39,341 nt of DNA from assembly GCA_045598045.1 (NCBI GenBank), contig JAZLLG010000085.1:1-39341 (forward strand), read 5' to 3'. A program made the position numbers and the translations under genes. The DNA comes from RGIG3528 sp045598045. Its GTDB lineage: Bacteria > Bacillota > Clostridia > Lachnospirales > Lachnospiraceae. This document shows, piece after piece, positions 25,119-33,860 of the stretch (positions are counted from its first letter, which is position 1; each line of letters starts with the position of its first letter). The notes under the pieces were generated by a model. The model was not told where the DNA came from, made no database searches, and saw nothing but the letters and a program-made list of their open reading frames with translations.

Positions 25119-25147
25119 TTGAAGTGAAATATACTGCGTGATACAAT
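25119..25147 (+). promoter_or_regulatory. Probable promoter of the plus-strand VanZ-like gene
   Basis: TTGAAG (25119-25124) and TACAAT (25142-25147) are 17 bases apart. The 25083-25211 gap is divergent and should also hold the PHP-gene promoter; a weak candidate there is TTCACT with TATACT, 17 bases apart on the minus strand. Confidence 0.55.
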
Positions 25148-25211
25148 TATCAGCACTATAACCCGTTTTAACATATCGAAAAATCAAAATCAATTAATTC
25201 AGAGGTAATAA

Positions 25212-25781
25212 ATGCCAAAAAAAGCAATCAGAATAACAATTTTCATAGGAATCCTCATTATAGGCATGATGATGATTTTCCTTTTTTCCATGCAGACCGC
25301 TTCTGAATCGGATGTTCTCAGCAGCAGTCTCGCAAAAGAGATAATCGACCTGTTAATAAATAAGCGTCATATACACCTGACTCCTTTGGAGCTTAGCCGT
25401 ATGTATCACTGGGGTGACAAGTTGTTGCGTATGGCCGCTCACTTTGGACTGTTCACCCTTTTCAGCATGGAGCTCGGAATCGCTTTTGTATTTCTCCGCT
25501 GGAGCAAGCCTAAGCCCATCGACTACGCCTGCATTTTATTTATGGGTGGCGCAGTTGCCTTCATGGACGAAGGAATAAAGCTGTTCGTGGACGGACGTCA
25601 CTTTGAAGTGCTCGACTCCGTACTCGACATCTTCGGAGCATTTGCCGGACTTATATGTATTTACGCATTTATAGGCTTTTTCTCATGGCTCTTCGGACGT
25701 CATTCTTCCTCAAAAACACAAAATTCAAAAGGTCTGAATGACAGCGCATCGGATGAAGTTCCTTGCGAATCCGACAAGTAA
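25212..25781 (+). CDS. VanZ-like membrane protein
   Basis: A 189-residue VanZ-family protein with four hydrophobic helices. FSMQTASESDVLS after the first helix, RMAAHFGLFTLF in the middle, and DEGIKLFVDGRHFEVLDSVLD before the last Gly-rich helix are the family's hallmark blocks. AGAGG precedes the ATG. The charged tail (from about residue 165) is encoded in DNA that overlaps the 3' end of the convergent GH13 gene by 82 bases, and its terminator also lies in that gene. A second VanZ-like gene is at 15179-16003; the two are only distantly alike. Function unproven. Confidence 0.87.
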   Translation: MPKKAIRITIFIGILIIGMMMIFLFSMQTASESDVLSSSLAKEIIDLLINKRHIHLTPLELSRMYHWGDKLLRMAAHFGLFTLFSMELGIAFVFLRWSKPKPIDYACILFMGGAVAFMDEGIKLFVDGRHFEVLDSVLDIFGAFAGLICIYAFIGFFSWLFGRHSSSKTQNSKGLNDSASDEVPCESDK

Positions 25782-27373
25782 TTACTCATTTTCAGAACAA
25801 GTTCGGAATCTTCCCGGCTCTGGACAGCCTGTACCCATACAGGCTGTTTTTTTGCTGTCATATTACAGATAACAATTGTATTCTTTTCCTCTGTGTATCT
25901 GCGGAAAGCATACACGTTCTTCGGGCTCTTAAGCCTCTCGTAATCGCCCCACTGCAATGTTTCACTGTTCTTTCTGTATTCAATCATTTTCCTGTAAAAG
26001 GCAAGAACACTTTCGTCATCAGCAATCTCGTCTTTTACGTTTATAATTCGGAAATTCGAATTAACCTTAAGCCACGGAGTTCCATCCGTAAAGCCGGCAT
26101 TATCCGCCTCTCCCTGCCATTGCATGGGTGTGCGGGCATTGTCACGTGTCGTAAGCTTTATCAGCTTATCACGCAGCTTCGCGGGGAAGTGAAGGCTTTT
26201 CATCGTATTGTCGATTGTGTGGCTTTCAACGTCCATAATTTCAGTAAGGTCCTTGAAATCACCGTTAGTCATACCAATTTCCTGACCTTCGAATATATAC
26301 GGCGTTCCTCGTAACGAAAGGAGTAGTCCCGCAAGCATCTTACAACTGATATCGTGCATTCCGACAGCGTCACCGAATCTGCTTACGGAGCGGGGCTGGT
26401 CGTGATTTTCGAAGTAGTTGGCATTCCACTCCATTTCCTTCTGCCATCTGTCCAAAGTATTAATAAGCTTTCTTGGTTTGTATTTCGTCTTAAACCACTT
26501 TATTCCGATTTGGTCGCATTCCATGTGTTCAAATCCGAATACCATATCAAGCTCGCCCCTGTCGGAGCCGCAGAGTTCCATTGCCATTTTAGGGTCAACA
26601 AGGACCGTTTCGCCGACCGTAAAGCAATCATACTTCGAAAGGACGTCTTTTCGTAAACGACGCAATATATCATGGTTTCCTTCGGTGCTGTGATAGTGTT
26701 CAAGTCCGGTAAGCGCAAGTTTCTTTTTCCCGTTTTCAAGCGAATTTTTATACAGAACATTGATTACATCGCATCGGAAGCCTGCTATTCCTTTATCAAG
26801 CCAGAAACGAAGTATTCCGCAGACTTCCTCGTATACCTCAGGATTGTGCCAGTTAAGGTCAGGCTGTTTTTTATCAAAAAGGTGAAGATAATACATATTG
26901 TCTTCGGATGGGACTTTTTCCCAACAGTCACTTCCAAAGAAGGAACCCCAGTTATTGGGCAGTTTACCATTCCTTCCTTCACGGAAAATGTAGTAATTTC
27001 TGTATTTTGCATCTCCCGCCAAAGCCTTTATAAACCATTCATGTTCATCGGAAGTATGGTTAACCACAAGGTCCATAATTATACGTATGCCACGCTTCTT
27101 CGCCTCTGCAATAAGCTTTTCCATATCCTCCATTGTTCCGAAATCCGGATGGATAGACCTGTAATCGGAAATATCATATCCGTTGTCGCAGTTCGGACTG
27201 GCGTAAACGGGGCTAAGCCAGATTATGTCCACACCAAGCTCTTTAAGATAATCCAGCTTCGAAATGATACCGGGAATATCTCCGATACCATCGGAATTTG
27301 AATCACAAAAAGAGCGTGGATAAATCTGATAGACAATACCGTTTCGCCACCATTTTTTATCTTTCACGCTCAT
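25700..27373 (-). CDS. GH13 alpha-glucosidase, probable oligo-1,6-glucosidase
   Basis: A 557-residue GH13 enzyme of the MalL/oligo-1,6-glucosidase group, the usual length. Catalytic residues: nucleophile Asp202 (GFRCDVI), acid/base Glu255 (VGETVL) and stabiliser Asp325 (FENHDQPR). QPDLNW at about 170-175 is characteristic, and Val after the nucleophile favours alpha-1,6 bonds over alpha-1,4. No signal peptide: it should split isomalto-oligosaccharides or panose inside the cell. GAGGTG precedes the ATG. It lies 20 bases after a nucleoside-type permease gene, and its last 82 bases overlap the convergent VanZ-like gene. Confidence 0.93.
   Translation of the reverse strand: MSVKDKKWWRNGIVYQIYPRSFCDSNSDGIGDIPGIISKLDYLKELGVDIIWLSPVYASPNCDNGYDISDYRSIHPDFGTMEDMEKLIAEAKKRGIRIIMDLVVNHTSDEHEWFIKALAGDAKYRNYYIFREGRNGKLPNNWGSFFGSDCWEKVPSEDNMYYLHLFDKKQPDLNWHNPEVYEEVCGILRFWLDKGIAGFRCDVINVLYKNSLENGKKKLALTGLEHYHSTEGNHDILRRLRKDVLSKYDCFTVGETVLVDPKMAMELCGSDRGELDMVFGFEHMECDQIGIKWFKTKYKPRKLINTLDRWQKEMEWNANYFENHDQPRSVSRFGDAVGMHDISCKMLAGLLLSLRGTPYIFEGQEIGMTNGDFKDLTEIMDVESHTIDNTMKSLHFPAKLRDKLIKLTTRDNARTPMQWQGEADNAGFTDGTPWLKVNSNFRIINVKDEIADDESVLAFYRKMIEYRKNSETLQWGDYERLKSPKNVYAFRRYTEEKNTIVICNMTAKKQPVWVQAVQSREDSELVLKMSNYLSDSQGTSSDALSFRPFEFCVFEEE
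25824..25853 (+). terminator. Strong terminator of the VanZ-like gene, inside the GH13 coding region
   Basis: ACAGCCTGTA, CCCA, TACAGGCTGT form ten perfect pairs, with T7 from 25847 to 25853 on the plus strand. It lies 43 bases after the VanZ stop and within codons of the C-terminal GH13 domain on the opposite strand. Confidence 0.88.
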
Positions 27374-27393
27374 ATTTGCACCTCAATATTTAA

Positions 27394-28350
27394 TTATCTC
27401 TGTCCTTTATCGTAAGGTATACCTTCAGCCTTAGGGCATCCGGACTTTCCGGCAGTGAATGCGAGAACAACCAATACCACGAAGTAAGGAATGATGTTGT
27501 AAAAATACATCGGAAGATTAATTGCACTAAGGAATTCCAACTGCCCGGATACAGCGCCGACGCACTTGAGGAAACCGAAAAGGATGGCACCGAGTGCAAT
27601 TCTTACAGGGTTCCAGTTACCGAAAATCATGATTGCGAGTGCAAGGAAACCCATACCTGCCACACTGCCTTCGGCTGTTGCTCCGGCTGTTGTTGCAATG
27701 TATACATAACCGCCGAGGCCTGCAAGTGCACCGCTTATCGTCGTACCGAGATAACGCATCTTAAAAACGCTTATGCCGACTGAAGCCGCAGCCTGCGGAT
27801 GCTCACCGCAGGAACGAAGACGAAGACCCGTCTTTGTTTTGTACATCCATATCGAAAGAACAATGAATACCGCAATAACGATGTAAGTAGAAATGTACGC
27901 TTTGTCGGTAAATATCTGCATGAACGGACTTGCATCAGGATTCTTTATTGCGTAGCTCTTGAAGTTTGAGGGCATAACAATCTTTTCCTGAGAAAAGAAC
28001 GCAAGGCCGACAGTATTTACAACGGCAGGTGCAAGCATATTAAGCGCCGTACCGCCTATGGTCTGGTCCGCCTTCAGGTTTATCGCCGAAAAGCTCAGCA
28101 GCAACGAATAAACCGCTCCGGCTGCAGCCGAAACACACATAAGAATTACGAAAATAGCCTGTGGCTTATCAATCAGAATGTTATGTTTTGCGAACGCAAC
28201 ACCGACAACAGCTCCGCAGAATGCTCCGAAAATCATTTCACCTTCAAGTGCCAGGTTAATGACACCGCTTCGCTCCGCAAATACGCCGGCAAGAGCAACA
28301 ATAAGCAAAGGGACCGCATACATTAATGTTTTTTGTAAAATAAGTACCAT
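27394..28350 (-). CDS. BMP/nucleoside-type ABC transporter permease (NupQ/YufQ-like)
   Basis: A 318-residue permease of the branched-chain-permease fold with about eight to nine helices. AERSGVINLALEGEM near residue 25-39 is the signature block of nucleoside/BMP permeases, and LRLRSCGEHPQAAASVGI (about 175-192) is the cytosolic EAA-like loop that contacts the ATPase. It shares one base with the stop of the preceding permease (TAATG), so the two are coupled. It is the second membrane subunit of the transporter; the GH13 gene follows by 20 bases. Confidence 0.92.
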   Translation of the reverse strand: MVLILQKTLMYAVPLLIVALAGVFAERSGVINLALEGEMIFGAFCGAVVGVAFAKHNILIDKPQAIFVILMCVSAAAGAVYSLLLSFSAINLKADQTIGGTALNMLAPAVVNTVGLAFFSQEKIVMPSNFKSYAIKNPDASPFMQIFTDKAYISTYIVIAVFIVLSIWMYKTKTGLRLRSCGEHPQAAASVGISVFKMRYLGTTISGALAGLGGYVYIATTAGATAEGSVAGMGFLALAIMIFGNWNPVRIALGAILFGFLKCVGAVSGQLEFLSAINLPMYFYNIIPYFVVLVVLAFTAGKSGCPKAEGIPYDKGQR

Positions 28351-29471
28351 TATTTAGCCTCCTTTGTTGATTTTCTTTTTGAAAGAAGTGCTCTGAACAA
28401 GTTAGCAAAACCCGCGAAATAAATAATCAATGCAATGATAATATCCGCTACATATCTGTTAAAGCCTGCTGAAACAAGGCTGTCACCGCCCATAGCAATA
28501 TATCTGATAAACAGTGATGCAAATATTGTACCAACAGGGTTGGAAGATGCAAGAAGTGCCGCAGGAATACCATTAAATCCATAGTCCGGAAGCTTCATGT
28601 ATGCTGCATCCCACTTGAGTTCAATACCGGGGTTCAGGTAATAGAGAACGCCGCCAAGTCCCGCAAGAGCACCGGCAATTGCCATTGAAAGAATAATGTT
28701 TCTCTTCTCATTCATACCGCAATACTTTGAGGCATCTTTATTATATCCGCACGCTTTAAGTTCGTAGCCGAAGGTTGTCTTATTCAGAATAATAAAGATA
28801 ACAACAGCTGCAGCAATTGCTATAAAGATTCCAAGATCAAGGTAGGACCCGTTAAAAAGTTCATATAAACCTAAATCGGGTGTACTGTTTCCCGTAGCTG
28901 CGGTCGTAATAAGGAATCCACCCTTTCCCGCAGCATAAAGATGCTTCTGAAGGCTGAACACCCAGCTGACGATATTCGCCGCAATCCAGTTTGTCATTAT
29001 GCAGACAATTACTTCATTAACTCCGAATACAGCCTTGAAAAATCCGGGGATACTGCCCCATATAGCTCCTGCCACCATGCCGAGAAGTACTGCAATAAGC
29101 CATGTAAAAAATCCGGCAAGAGGCTTTCCTGTATTATCAATGTTCAATGTGATGGACAATGATACAAGTGTGCCCATAAGGAACTGTCCGGGAGCTCCGA
29201 TATTGAAAAGACCTGTTTTAAACGCGATGGCAACAGCAAGACCACACATAATGAGAGGCGTTGCATAGAATACCATGTTTCCGAAATTTACACCCGCATG
29301 TGAGCCGGTAAAAGGACCGGCAAGAAGATATCCAAGGCCTTCAAAAACCGAGCCTGCGGTAATATCAGGAGATGCTATGGCAAGTATAGCCATTACAAGC
29401 ACTCCGACTGCAATTCCGGCAAGTATGCTTATAAGCGATGAAGCCAATGACTTGACACTCTCTTTATTCAT
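28350..29471 (-). CDS. BMP/nucleoside-type ABC transporter permease (NupP/YufP-like)
   Basis: A 373-residue permease with about nine helices. FKTGLFNIGAPGQFLMGT is the signature block, and FGYELKACGYNKDASKYCGM is the cytosolic coupling loop. I place the start at 29471 where GGAGG precedes the ATG; the longer reading to 29585 lies inside the ATPase gene. The start overlaps the ATPase stop by eight bases (ATGAATAA). In B. subtilis the equivalent NupNOPQ system imports guanosine and other nucleosides, which is the likely role here. Confidence 0.92.
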   Translation of the reverse strand: MNKESVKSLASSLISILAGIAVGVLVMAILAIASPDITAGSVFEGLGYLLAGPFTGSHAGVNFGNMVFYATPLIMCGLAVAIAFKTGLFNIGAPGQFLMGTLVSLSITLNIDNTGKPLAGFFTWLIAVLLGMVAGAIWGSIPGFFKAVFGVNEVIVCIMTNWIAANIVSWVFSLQKHLYAAGKGGFLITTAATGNSTPDLGLYELFNGSYLDLGIFIAIAAAVVIFIILNKTTFGYELKACGYNKDASKYCGMNEKRNIILSMAIAGALAGLGGVLYYLNPGIELKWDAAYMKLPDYGFNGIPAALLASSNPVGTIFASLFIRYIAMGGDSLVSAGFNRYVADIIIALIIYFAGFANLFRALLSKRKSTKEAK

Positions 29472-31008
29472 TTGTTGCCTCCTTTCCGGCATCGCGCTTC
29501 GCTCCTGCCATGTAAAGACCGAGTTCCTGAACCGTAGTCTTTTTAGGGTCAAGCTCGCCCACGATTTCACCTTCATACATAACAAGGATGCGGTCTGAGA
29601 GTGACATTACCTCTTCCAGTTCAAGGCTTATCAGGAGTACTGCCTTTCCGTTATCCCTTTCTTTTACAATCTGCTTGTGGATGTATTCAATGGCTCCGAC
29701 GTCAAGTCCTCTTGTAGGCTGTACGGCAACGAGAAGTTCATGTTCCCTGTCCATTTCTCTTGCAACGATAGCCTTTTGCTGGTTACCTCCGGACATACTT
29801 CTTGCAGCGGTAACACTTCCCTGCCCGCTTCTGACGTCAAACTGCTCAATAAGTGCATCCGAGTATTTTCTTACTTCATCAAATCTGATAAATCCATGCT
29901 TTGAGAATGCAGGCTCATAATAACGCTGAAGCACCATATTCTCTTCAAGAGAATAGTCAAGAACAAGCCCGTGCTTGTGTCTGTCTTCGGGGATATGGCT
30001 CATGCCATGAGTGTTTTTATATCTGATGGACTTGTGAGTAATGTCTTCCCCATCAAGGAAAACATATCCGGATGATACCGGCTCAAGCCCCGTAATTCCC
30101 TGAACGAATTCGCTCTGTCCGTTTCCGTCGATTCCGGCTATGCAGACAATCTCACCGCTTCTGACGTTAAGAGAAACGTTATTGACCGCATTCTTTGTGT
30201 GGGTTTTACTTTTAACCGTAAGGTTTTCAACCTTAAATATTTCTTTGCCGGGCTTTGCAGGCTCCTTGTCGACCACAAGCTGAACCTTACGTCCGACCAT
30301 CATCTCGGAAAGCTCTTCGACAGATGTATTGGCTGTCTCAACGGTGCCGATGTATTTGCCTTTTCTGAGAACAGATACTCTGTCGCTGACCGCCATAATT
30401 TCATTTAATTTATGAGTGATAAAAAGAATCGATTTGCCTTCTTTGGCAAGATTCTTCATTATTTGCATAAGTTCGTCGATTTCCTGAGGAGTAAGAACCG
30501 CTGTCGGTTCATCAAAAATCAGGATTTCATTATCTCTGTAGAGCATTTTGAGAATTTCCGTTCTCTGCTGCATGCCTACGGTAATATCTTCAATCTTGGC
30601 ATCAGGATCGACATTGAGCCCGTATTTATTTGAAAGCTCAACAACTTTCGCTCTTGCTTCTTTCTTTTTGATAAAGCCGAGTTTTGTTGTTTCTGCGCCA
30701 AGAATAATATTGTCCAAAACACTGAACACTTCTACCAGCTTGAAATGCTGATGTACCATACCGATTCCGAGTGCTGTCGCATCGTTGGGATCGTTAATTG
30801 TTACTACTTCGCCGTTTTTTCTGATTTCACCTTTTTCAGGTTTATACATTCCAAAGAGAACACTCATGAGTGTTGACTTTCCTGCTCCGTTTTCCCCCAA
30901 TAAAGCATGGATCTCGCCCTTCTTCAGCTGCAACGTAATATCATCGTTTGCAATGATTCCGGGGAATTCTTTGGTGATGTGATTCATTTCGATAATGTAA
31001 TCACTCAT
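29464..31008 (-). CDS. BMP/nucleoside-type ABC transporter ATPase, two NBDs (NupO/YufO-like)
   Basis: A 514-residue double ATPase. The first half has Walker A GENGAGKST (38-46), signature VGMQQR and Walker B ILIFDEPT. The second half has a degenerate Walker A (GIDGNGQSE, no Lys), signature MSGGNQQK and Walker B LLVAVQPTRGLDVG. One active and one degenerate site is the rule for this family and for sugar importers such as RbsA. It powers the two permeases that follow. It lies 65 bases after the binding-protein gene, with a terminator in between that probably lowers its expression. Confidence 0.94.
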   Translation of the reverse strand: MSDYIIEMNHITKEFPGIIANDDITLQLKKGEIHALLGENGAGKSTLMSVLFGMYKPEKGEIRKNGEVVTINDPNDATALGIGMVHQHFKLVEVFSVLDNIILGAETTKLGFIKKKEARAKVVELSNKYGLNVDPDAKIEDITVGMQQRTEILKMLYRDNEILIFDEPTAVLTPQEIDELMQIMKNLAKEGKSILFITHKLNEIMAVSDRVSVLRKGKYIGTVETANTSVEELSEMMVGRKVQLVVDKEPAKPGKEIFKVENLTVKSKTHTKNAVNNVSLNVRSGEIVCIAGIDGNGQSEFVQGITGLEPVSSGYVFLDGEDITHKSIRYKNTHGMSHIPEDRHKHGLVLDYSLEENMVLQRYYEPAFSKHGFIRFDEVRKYSDALIEQFDVRSGQGSVTAARSMSGGNQQKAIVAREMDREHELLVAVQPTRGLDVGAIEYIHKQIVKERDNGKAVLLISLELEEVMSLSDRILVMYEGEIVGELDPKKTTVQELGLYMAGAKRDAGKEATNE

Positions 31009-31023
31009 TAGCCTGTCTCCTTA

Positions 31024-31059
31024 AACAAAAATTCGGGGCCCGGTTTAAACCGAGCCCCG
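31024..31059 (-). terminator. Attenuating terminator between bmpA-like gene and the ABC genes
   Basis: On the minus strand CGGGGCTCGGTTT pairs with AAACCGGGCCCCG (one G-U wobble), followed by AATTTTTG. No promoter is evident after it, so partial read-through probably sets a high binding-protein to transporter ratio. Confidence 0.8.
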
Positions 31060-31073
31060 GTACTCATAACTGA

Positions 31074-32168
31074 TTATTTGTCGAGTGTGATGTTAACTCT
31101 TGTACCTGCTACTGCATTTGTCCAGAAGCTTTCATCGTTACAATCGTCAGCAACCTCAGCCTTGATGGCAAGAGTACCGTCAACGATTTTCTTGAAGAGT
31201 GCTTCGTAGTCAGCTTTCTTGAAGTTATTGAATCTTGAGAAATCATCAGGAAGACCTGTAGCATCATCTGTTGCACCAAGGTTTACTGCCTTATCTGCAA
31301 GTTCAGCATCCCACTTGCCATCGTAGAACTTACCAAGGATAATTTCTACAGATGTTGAGAGACCCTTAACTGCAGATGTAATAACTCTCTCAGAGATACC
31401 GCTCTGATTTGTATCAACACCGATGATCTTGCCGTTTGCTGTTTCTTCTGCTGCTGCCTTTACGGAGTTAACCATGGAACCGCCGCATGAGAATACAACT
31501 TCTGTTCCCTTTGAATACCAGCCGGCAATCTGTGTCTGAAGCTCTGTGGATGCGGAGAAAGATGAACCGTACTTATAGGAAACCATCATGTCTACATCAA
31601 CGCCTTTTTCAGCTGCTGCAGCTGCTGCGCCCTGAACAAAGCCATAACCGAATCTGTTACAAGCGGGGTTAGAACCGCCACCGCCAAGTGTAGCACCGAG
31701 CTTTGTGTAGCCATCCATAACTGCTGCATAGCCTGCCATGTAACCCGACTCCTGCTCCTTGTAAACTACTGCTGTAACGTTCTGAAGGCCGAATGCCCAA
31801 CCATCAACGAATACAAACTTAACATCGGGATTTTCCTTTGCAACTGTTTCCATAGCTGCCTGCTGAAGGAAACCGGGAGCAACGATAATCTTTGCGCCGT
31901 TATCAATAGCAAGTCTCATTGCTGCAATACGGTCATTGTCTGTAGCGTCAGCGCCGTTTGCAGGCTGATAGTACTTGTAAGTAAGCTTGTGAGCTTCAGC
32001 GTAATTCTTTGCGCCTTCCCATGTGCCCTGGTTGAAGCCGCCATCCATAAGCTGGCCTACATCCGTAACTACAGCGATTTCGTACTTTTTCTCAGCGCCG
32101 CATCCGATAACGGATACCATGCCGAGAAGCATTGTTAATGCAAGAAGTACACTAAGTAATTTTTTCAT
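31074..32168 (-). CDS. BMP-family substrate-binding lipoprotein (nucleoside importer)
   Basis: A 364-residue lipoprotein. The signal peptide ends in lipobox VIGC (Cys23), then the periplasmic-binding fold begins with YEIAVVTDVGQLMDGGFNQ, the diagnostic BMP/PnrA start; IIVAPGF, VFVDGW and the GVDTNQSGI block follow. It captures nucleosides outside the membrane for the permeases. The ATG at 32168 has AGGAGG six bases before it; a TTG six bases earlier is less likely. A good promoter lies about 60 bases upstream. No guanine riboswitch is seen in the short leader, only a small hairpin at about 32197-32217. Confidence 0.94.
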   Translation of the reverse strand: MKKLLSVLLALTMLLGMVSVIGCGAEKKYEIAVVTDVGQLMDGGFNQGTWEGAKNYAEAHKLTYKYYQPANGADATDNDRIAAMRLAIDNGAKIIVAPGFLQQAAMETVAKENPDVKFVFVDGWAFGLQNVTAVVYKEQESGYMAGYAAVMDGYTKLGATLGGGGSNPACNRFGYGFVQGAAAAAAEKGVDVDMMVSYKYGSSFSASTELQTQIAGWYSKGTEVVFSCGGSMVNSVKAAAEETANGKIIGVDTNQSGISERVITSAVKGLSTSVEIILGKFYDGKWDAELADKAVNLGATDDATGLPDDFSRFNNFKKADYEALFKKIVDGTLAIKAEVADDCNDESFWTNAVAGTRVNITLDK

Positions 32169-32227
32169 AAACAACCTCCTAAAATTGAATTACTCTCAAA
32201 TCATTTTTCATGATTTGTTTCTCGAAT

Positions 32228-32256
32228 ATTCTAACCTTTTTGAAAGAAAATGTAAA
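32228..32256 (-). promoter_or_regulatory. Promoter of the BMP transporter operon
   Basis: TTTACA (32256-32251) and TAGAAT (32233-32228) are exactly 17 bases apart on the minus strand, about 60 bases before the lipoprotein start. Confidence 0.75.
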
Positions 32257-32261
32257 GGTAT

Positions 32262-32296
32262 AGAAAAATAAAAAGAGCAGTTCTCTCGAACTGCTC
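32262..32296 (-). terminator. Terminator after tRNA-Cys
   Basis: On the minus strand GAGCAGTTC, GAGA, GAACTGCTC form nine pairs followed by TTTTATTTTTC. Confidence 0.88.
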
Positions 32297-32303
32297 ACAT
32301 AAG

Positions 32304-32375
32304 AGGCGACGATCGGATTTGGACCGATGAATCAGGGTGTTGCAGACCCATGCCTTACCACTTGGCTACGTCGCC
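32304..32375 (-). tRNA. tRNA-Cys (anticodon GCA)
   Basis: Minus strand: the acceptor arm GGCGACG pairs with CGTCGCC; the anticodon loop CTGCAAC sits between GGGT and ACCC, giving anticodon GCA; the T arm is ATCGG, TCCAAAT, CCGAT. The discriminator base is T (U73), as expected for tRNA-Cys. The 3' CCA is not encoded. It has its own promoter and terminator. Confidence 0.96.
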
Positions 32376-32406
32376 ATCTTGCTATCTTTCTCGCGACAGC
32401 TTGCTT

Positions 32407-32435
32407 ATTGTACCTTAAAAAATCCGGCTTGTCAA
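32407..32435 (-). promoter_or_regulatory. tRNA-Cys promoter
   Basis: TTGACA (32435-32430) and TACAAT (32412-32407) are 17 bases apart on the minus strand, about 30 bases before the tRNA 5' end. Confidence 0.82.
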
Positions 32436-32493
32436 CGATAAAAATAACTTTTTTTCTCGCATGTATGCGCACCAAAACTTATGACAGAAATAC

Positions 32494-32522
32494 TTGATAT
32501 ACATCATAAATTAATGTATTCT
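32494..32522 (+). promoter_or_regulatory. Promoter of the zinc-ribbon membrane protein gene
   Basis: TTGATA (32494-32499) and TATTCT (32517-32522) are 17 bases apart, about 37 bases before the start codon. Confidence 0.6.
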
Positions 32523-32559
32523 TTGATTTGATAATTATTAAAAGAATGGAGTTGTGATT

Positions 32560-33804
32560 ATGCCTGTTTTCTTAATTTCCGTCGGGCTTATTATAGCCAT
32601 TACAGTACTAACGGTTAAATATTTTAAAACCTATGCAAGAGTCGCAAGCCATGGCGCTTATGATGCAGCTGCAAAAAAGAAAGCCGAAAAGCTGAAGCGT
32701 GAGGATCCGATTATTTCCTGCGACTATTGCGGTGCAAAAATCGATACACGTGTCCAAAAAACATGTCCTCAGTGCGGTGCAGCTTACGATGTGGATAAAG
32801 AGTGGCTTGAACGTCACGACCCCAATGCGGAATGGATTGAAATCAATTCCAAGGATACCGCAAGCGAGGAAGTCAAGCTGGCAGAAGCCAAGGCCAAAAA
32901 GATAGCAAAAACCATCAGAATCATTATATACGTTCTGGTGGGGACGCTTGTATTCATGGTTGGCACCGCAATTATCGTAAACTTTTTACGCAAACACACT
33001 CACGGTAACTTCATTAAGAACGGAGTCCTGAATGAGTACTCTTACGAAAATTATGAGCCTGTTAATTATGGCTTCGGCGATAAAAACGTTGTATTCGAAG
33101 AGGCCGGTGCGAAGGTTACAGTTGAGGGTATATACAGAGACGAAGAATACAAATATTTTAAAATAGGTTTTAAAATAGAAAATACCACTTCAGAACCTTT
33201 GAAAATCACATTCAACATGAACTATCTTAACAGAGTGGAATCCTTGAAATACGAAGGCGGTTGGGTTCCGGCAAATACTGCTGTTACTGTTTATTCCTGG
33301 ATTTACAAAAGCAAATTCGACACCATTAAAAGTCTGAGATTTACTGATTTCCATGTATACGGAGTCGGTGAAAAACAACTGTACAAAAGTGATGAAGGTG
33401 AGTATTCCATTCTGACGACCAACGCGGATTTCGATGAAACGCCGATAATTCCGGAAGAACTTATTGCCTTTGAAAACGAAAAGGTTACTATCGCAGTGTT
33501 GCCATTGTCCGAGGATGCACATAGCAATGATTATTCATTCAAGATACTAAACAAAACCGATTGTACACTTATTATTGACTGCTCGGATTACATGATCATA
33601 AATGGTAACAAATATCGCGTTTCCGGCATATACAAGGACCCGATCCCTGCAGGATGCGTTTACGTCAGCGGCCGTGCGTACAGCACCGCCGACGCCTTCG
33701 CGGAGCTAAAAGAAGGCGACGTAGTTCAGCTTTCTTTCTCCTTCACATGTGAAGAAGATCCTACAATTGATTTTTCAACAGGATATTTTGAACTGAAACG
33801 ATAA
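32560..33804 (+). CDS. Membrane protein with zinc ribbon, function unknown
   Basis: A 414-residue protein. An N-terminal membrane helix (about 3-20) is followed by a zinc ribbon made of two CxxC pairs (CDYCGAKI and CPQCGAAYD, about 52-78), a charged helical linker, a second membrane helix (IIIYVLVGTLVFMVGTAIIV, about 120-140) and about 260 residues of beta-rich extracytoplasmic sequence in two similar-looking halves, reminiscent of DUF4352/immunoglobulin-like lipoprotein domains. I do not recognise a named family. The ATG at 32560 is chosen because GGAG lies eight bases upstream; a GTG at 32554 is too close. It is a single gene with its own promoter and terminator. Confidence 0.82.
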   Translation: MPVFLISVGLIIAITVLTVKYFKTYARVASHGAYDAAAKKKAEKLKREDPIISCDYCGAKIDTRVQKTCPQCGAAYDVDKEWLERHDPNAEWIEINSKDTASEEVKLAEAKAKKIAKTIRIIIYVLVGTLVFMVGTAIIVNFLRKHTHGNFIKNGVLNEYSYENYEPVNYGFGDKNVVFEEAGAKVTVEGIYRDEEYKYFKIGFKIENTTSEPLKITFNMNYLNRVESLKYEGGWVPANTAVTVYSWIYKSKFDTIKSLRFTDFHVYGVGEKQLYKSDEGEYSILTTNADFDETPIIPEELIAFENEKVTIAVLPLSEDAHSNDYSFKILNKTDCTLIIDCSDYMIINGNKYRVSGIYKDPIPAGCVYVSGRAYSTADAFAELKEGDVVQLSFSFTCEEDPTIDFSTGYFELKR

Positions 33805-33810
33805 TTTAAA

Positions 33811-33846
33811 CGGGGCATGCCTATTGTAACGGCAAGCCCCGTTTTT
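33811..33846. terminator. Terminator between convergent genes
   Basis: CGGGGC, A, TGCC and GGCA, A, GCCCCG pair around a nine-base loop, followed by TTTTT on the plus strand. The minus strand copy is followed by TTTAAAT and may also end the DUF2975 operon. Confidence 0.85.
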
Positions 33847-33860
33847 CATCGAGCAGTATA

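Noticed and set aside
32169..32227. Guanine riboswitch before the nucleoside transporter
   Set aside because: The leader is only about 50 bases from the predicted start and contains one small hairpin, too short for a purine aptamer.
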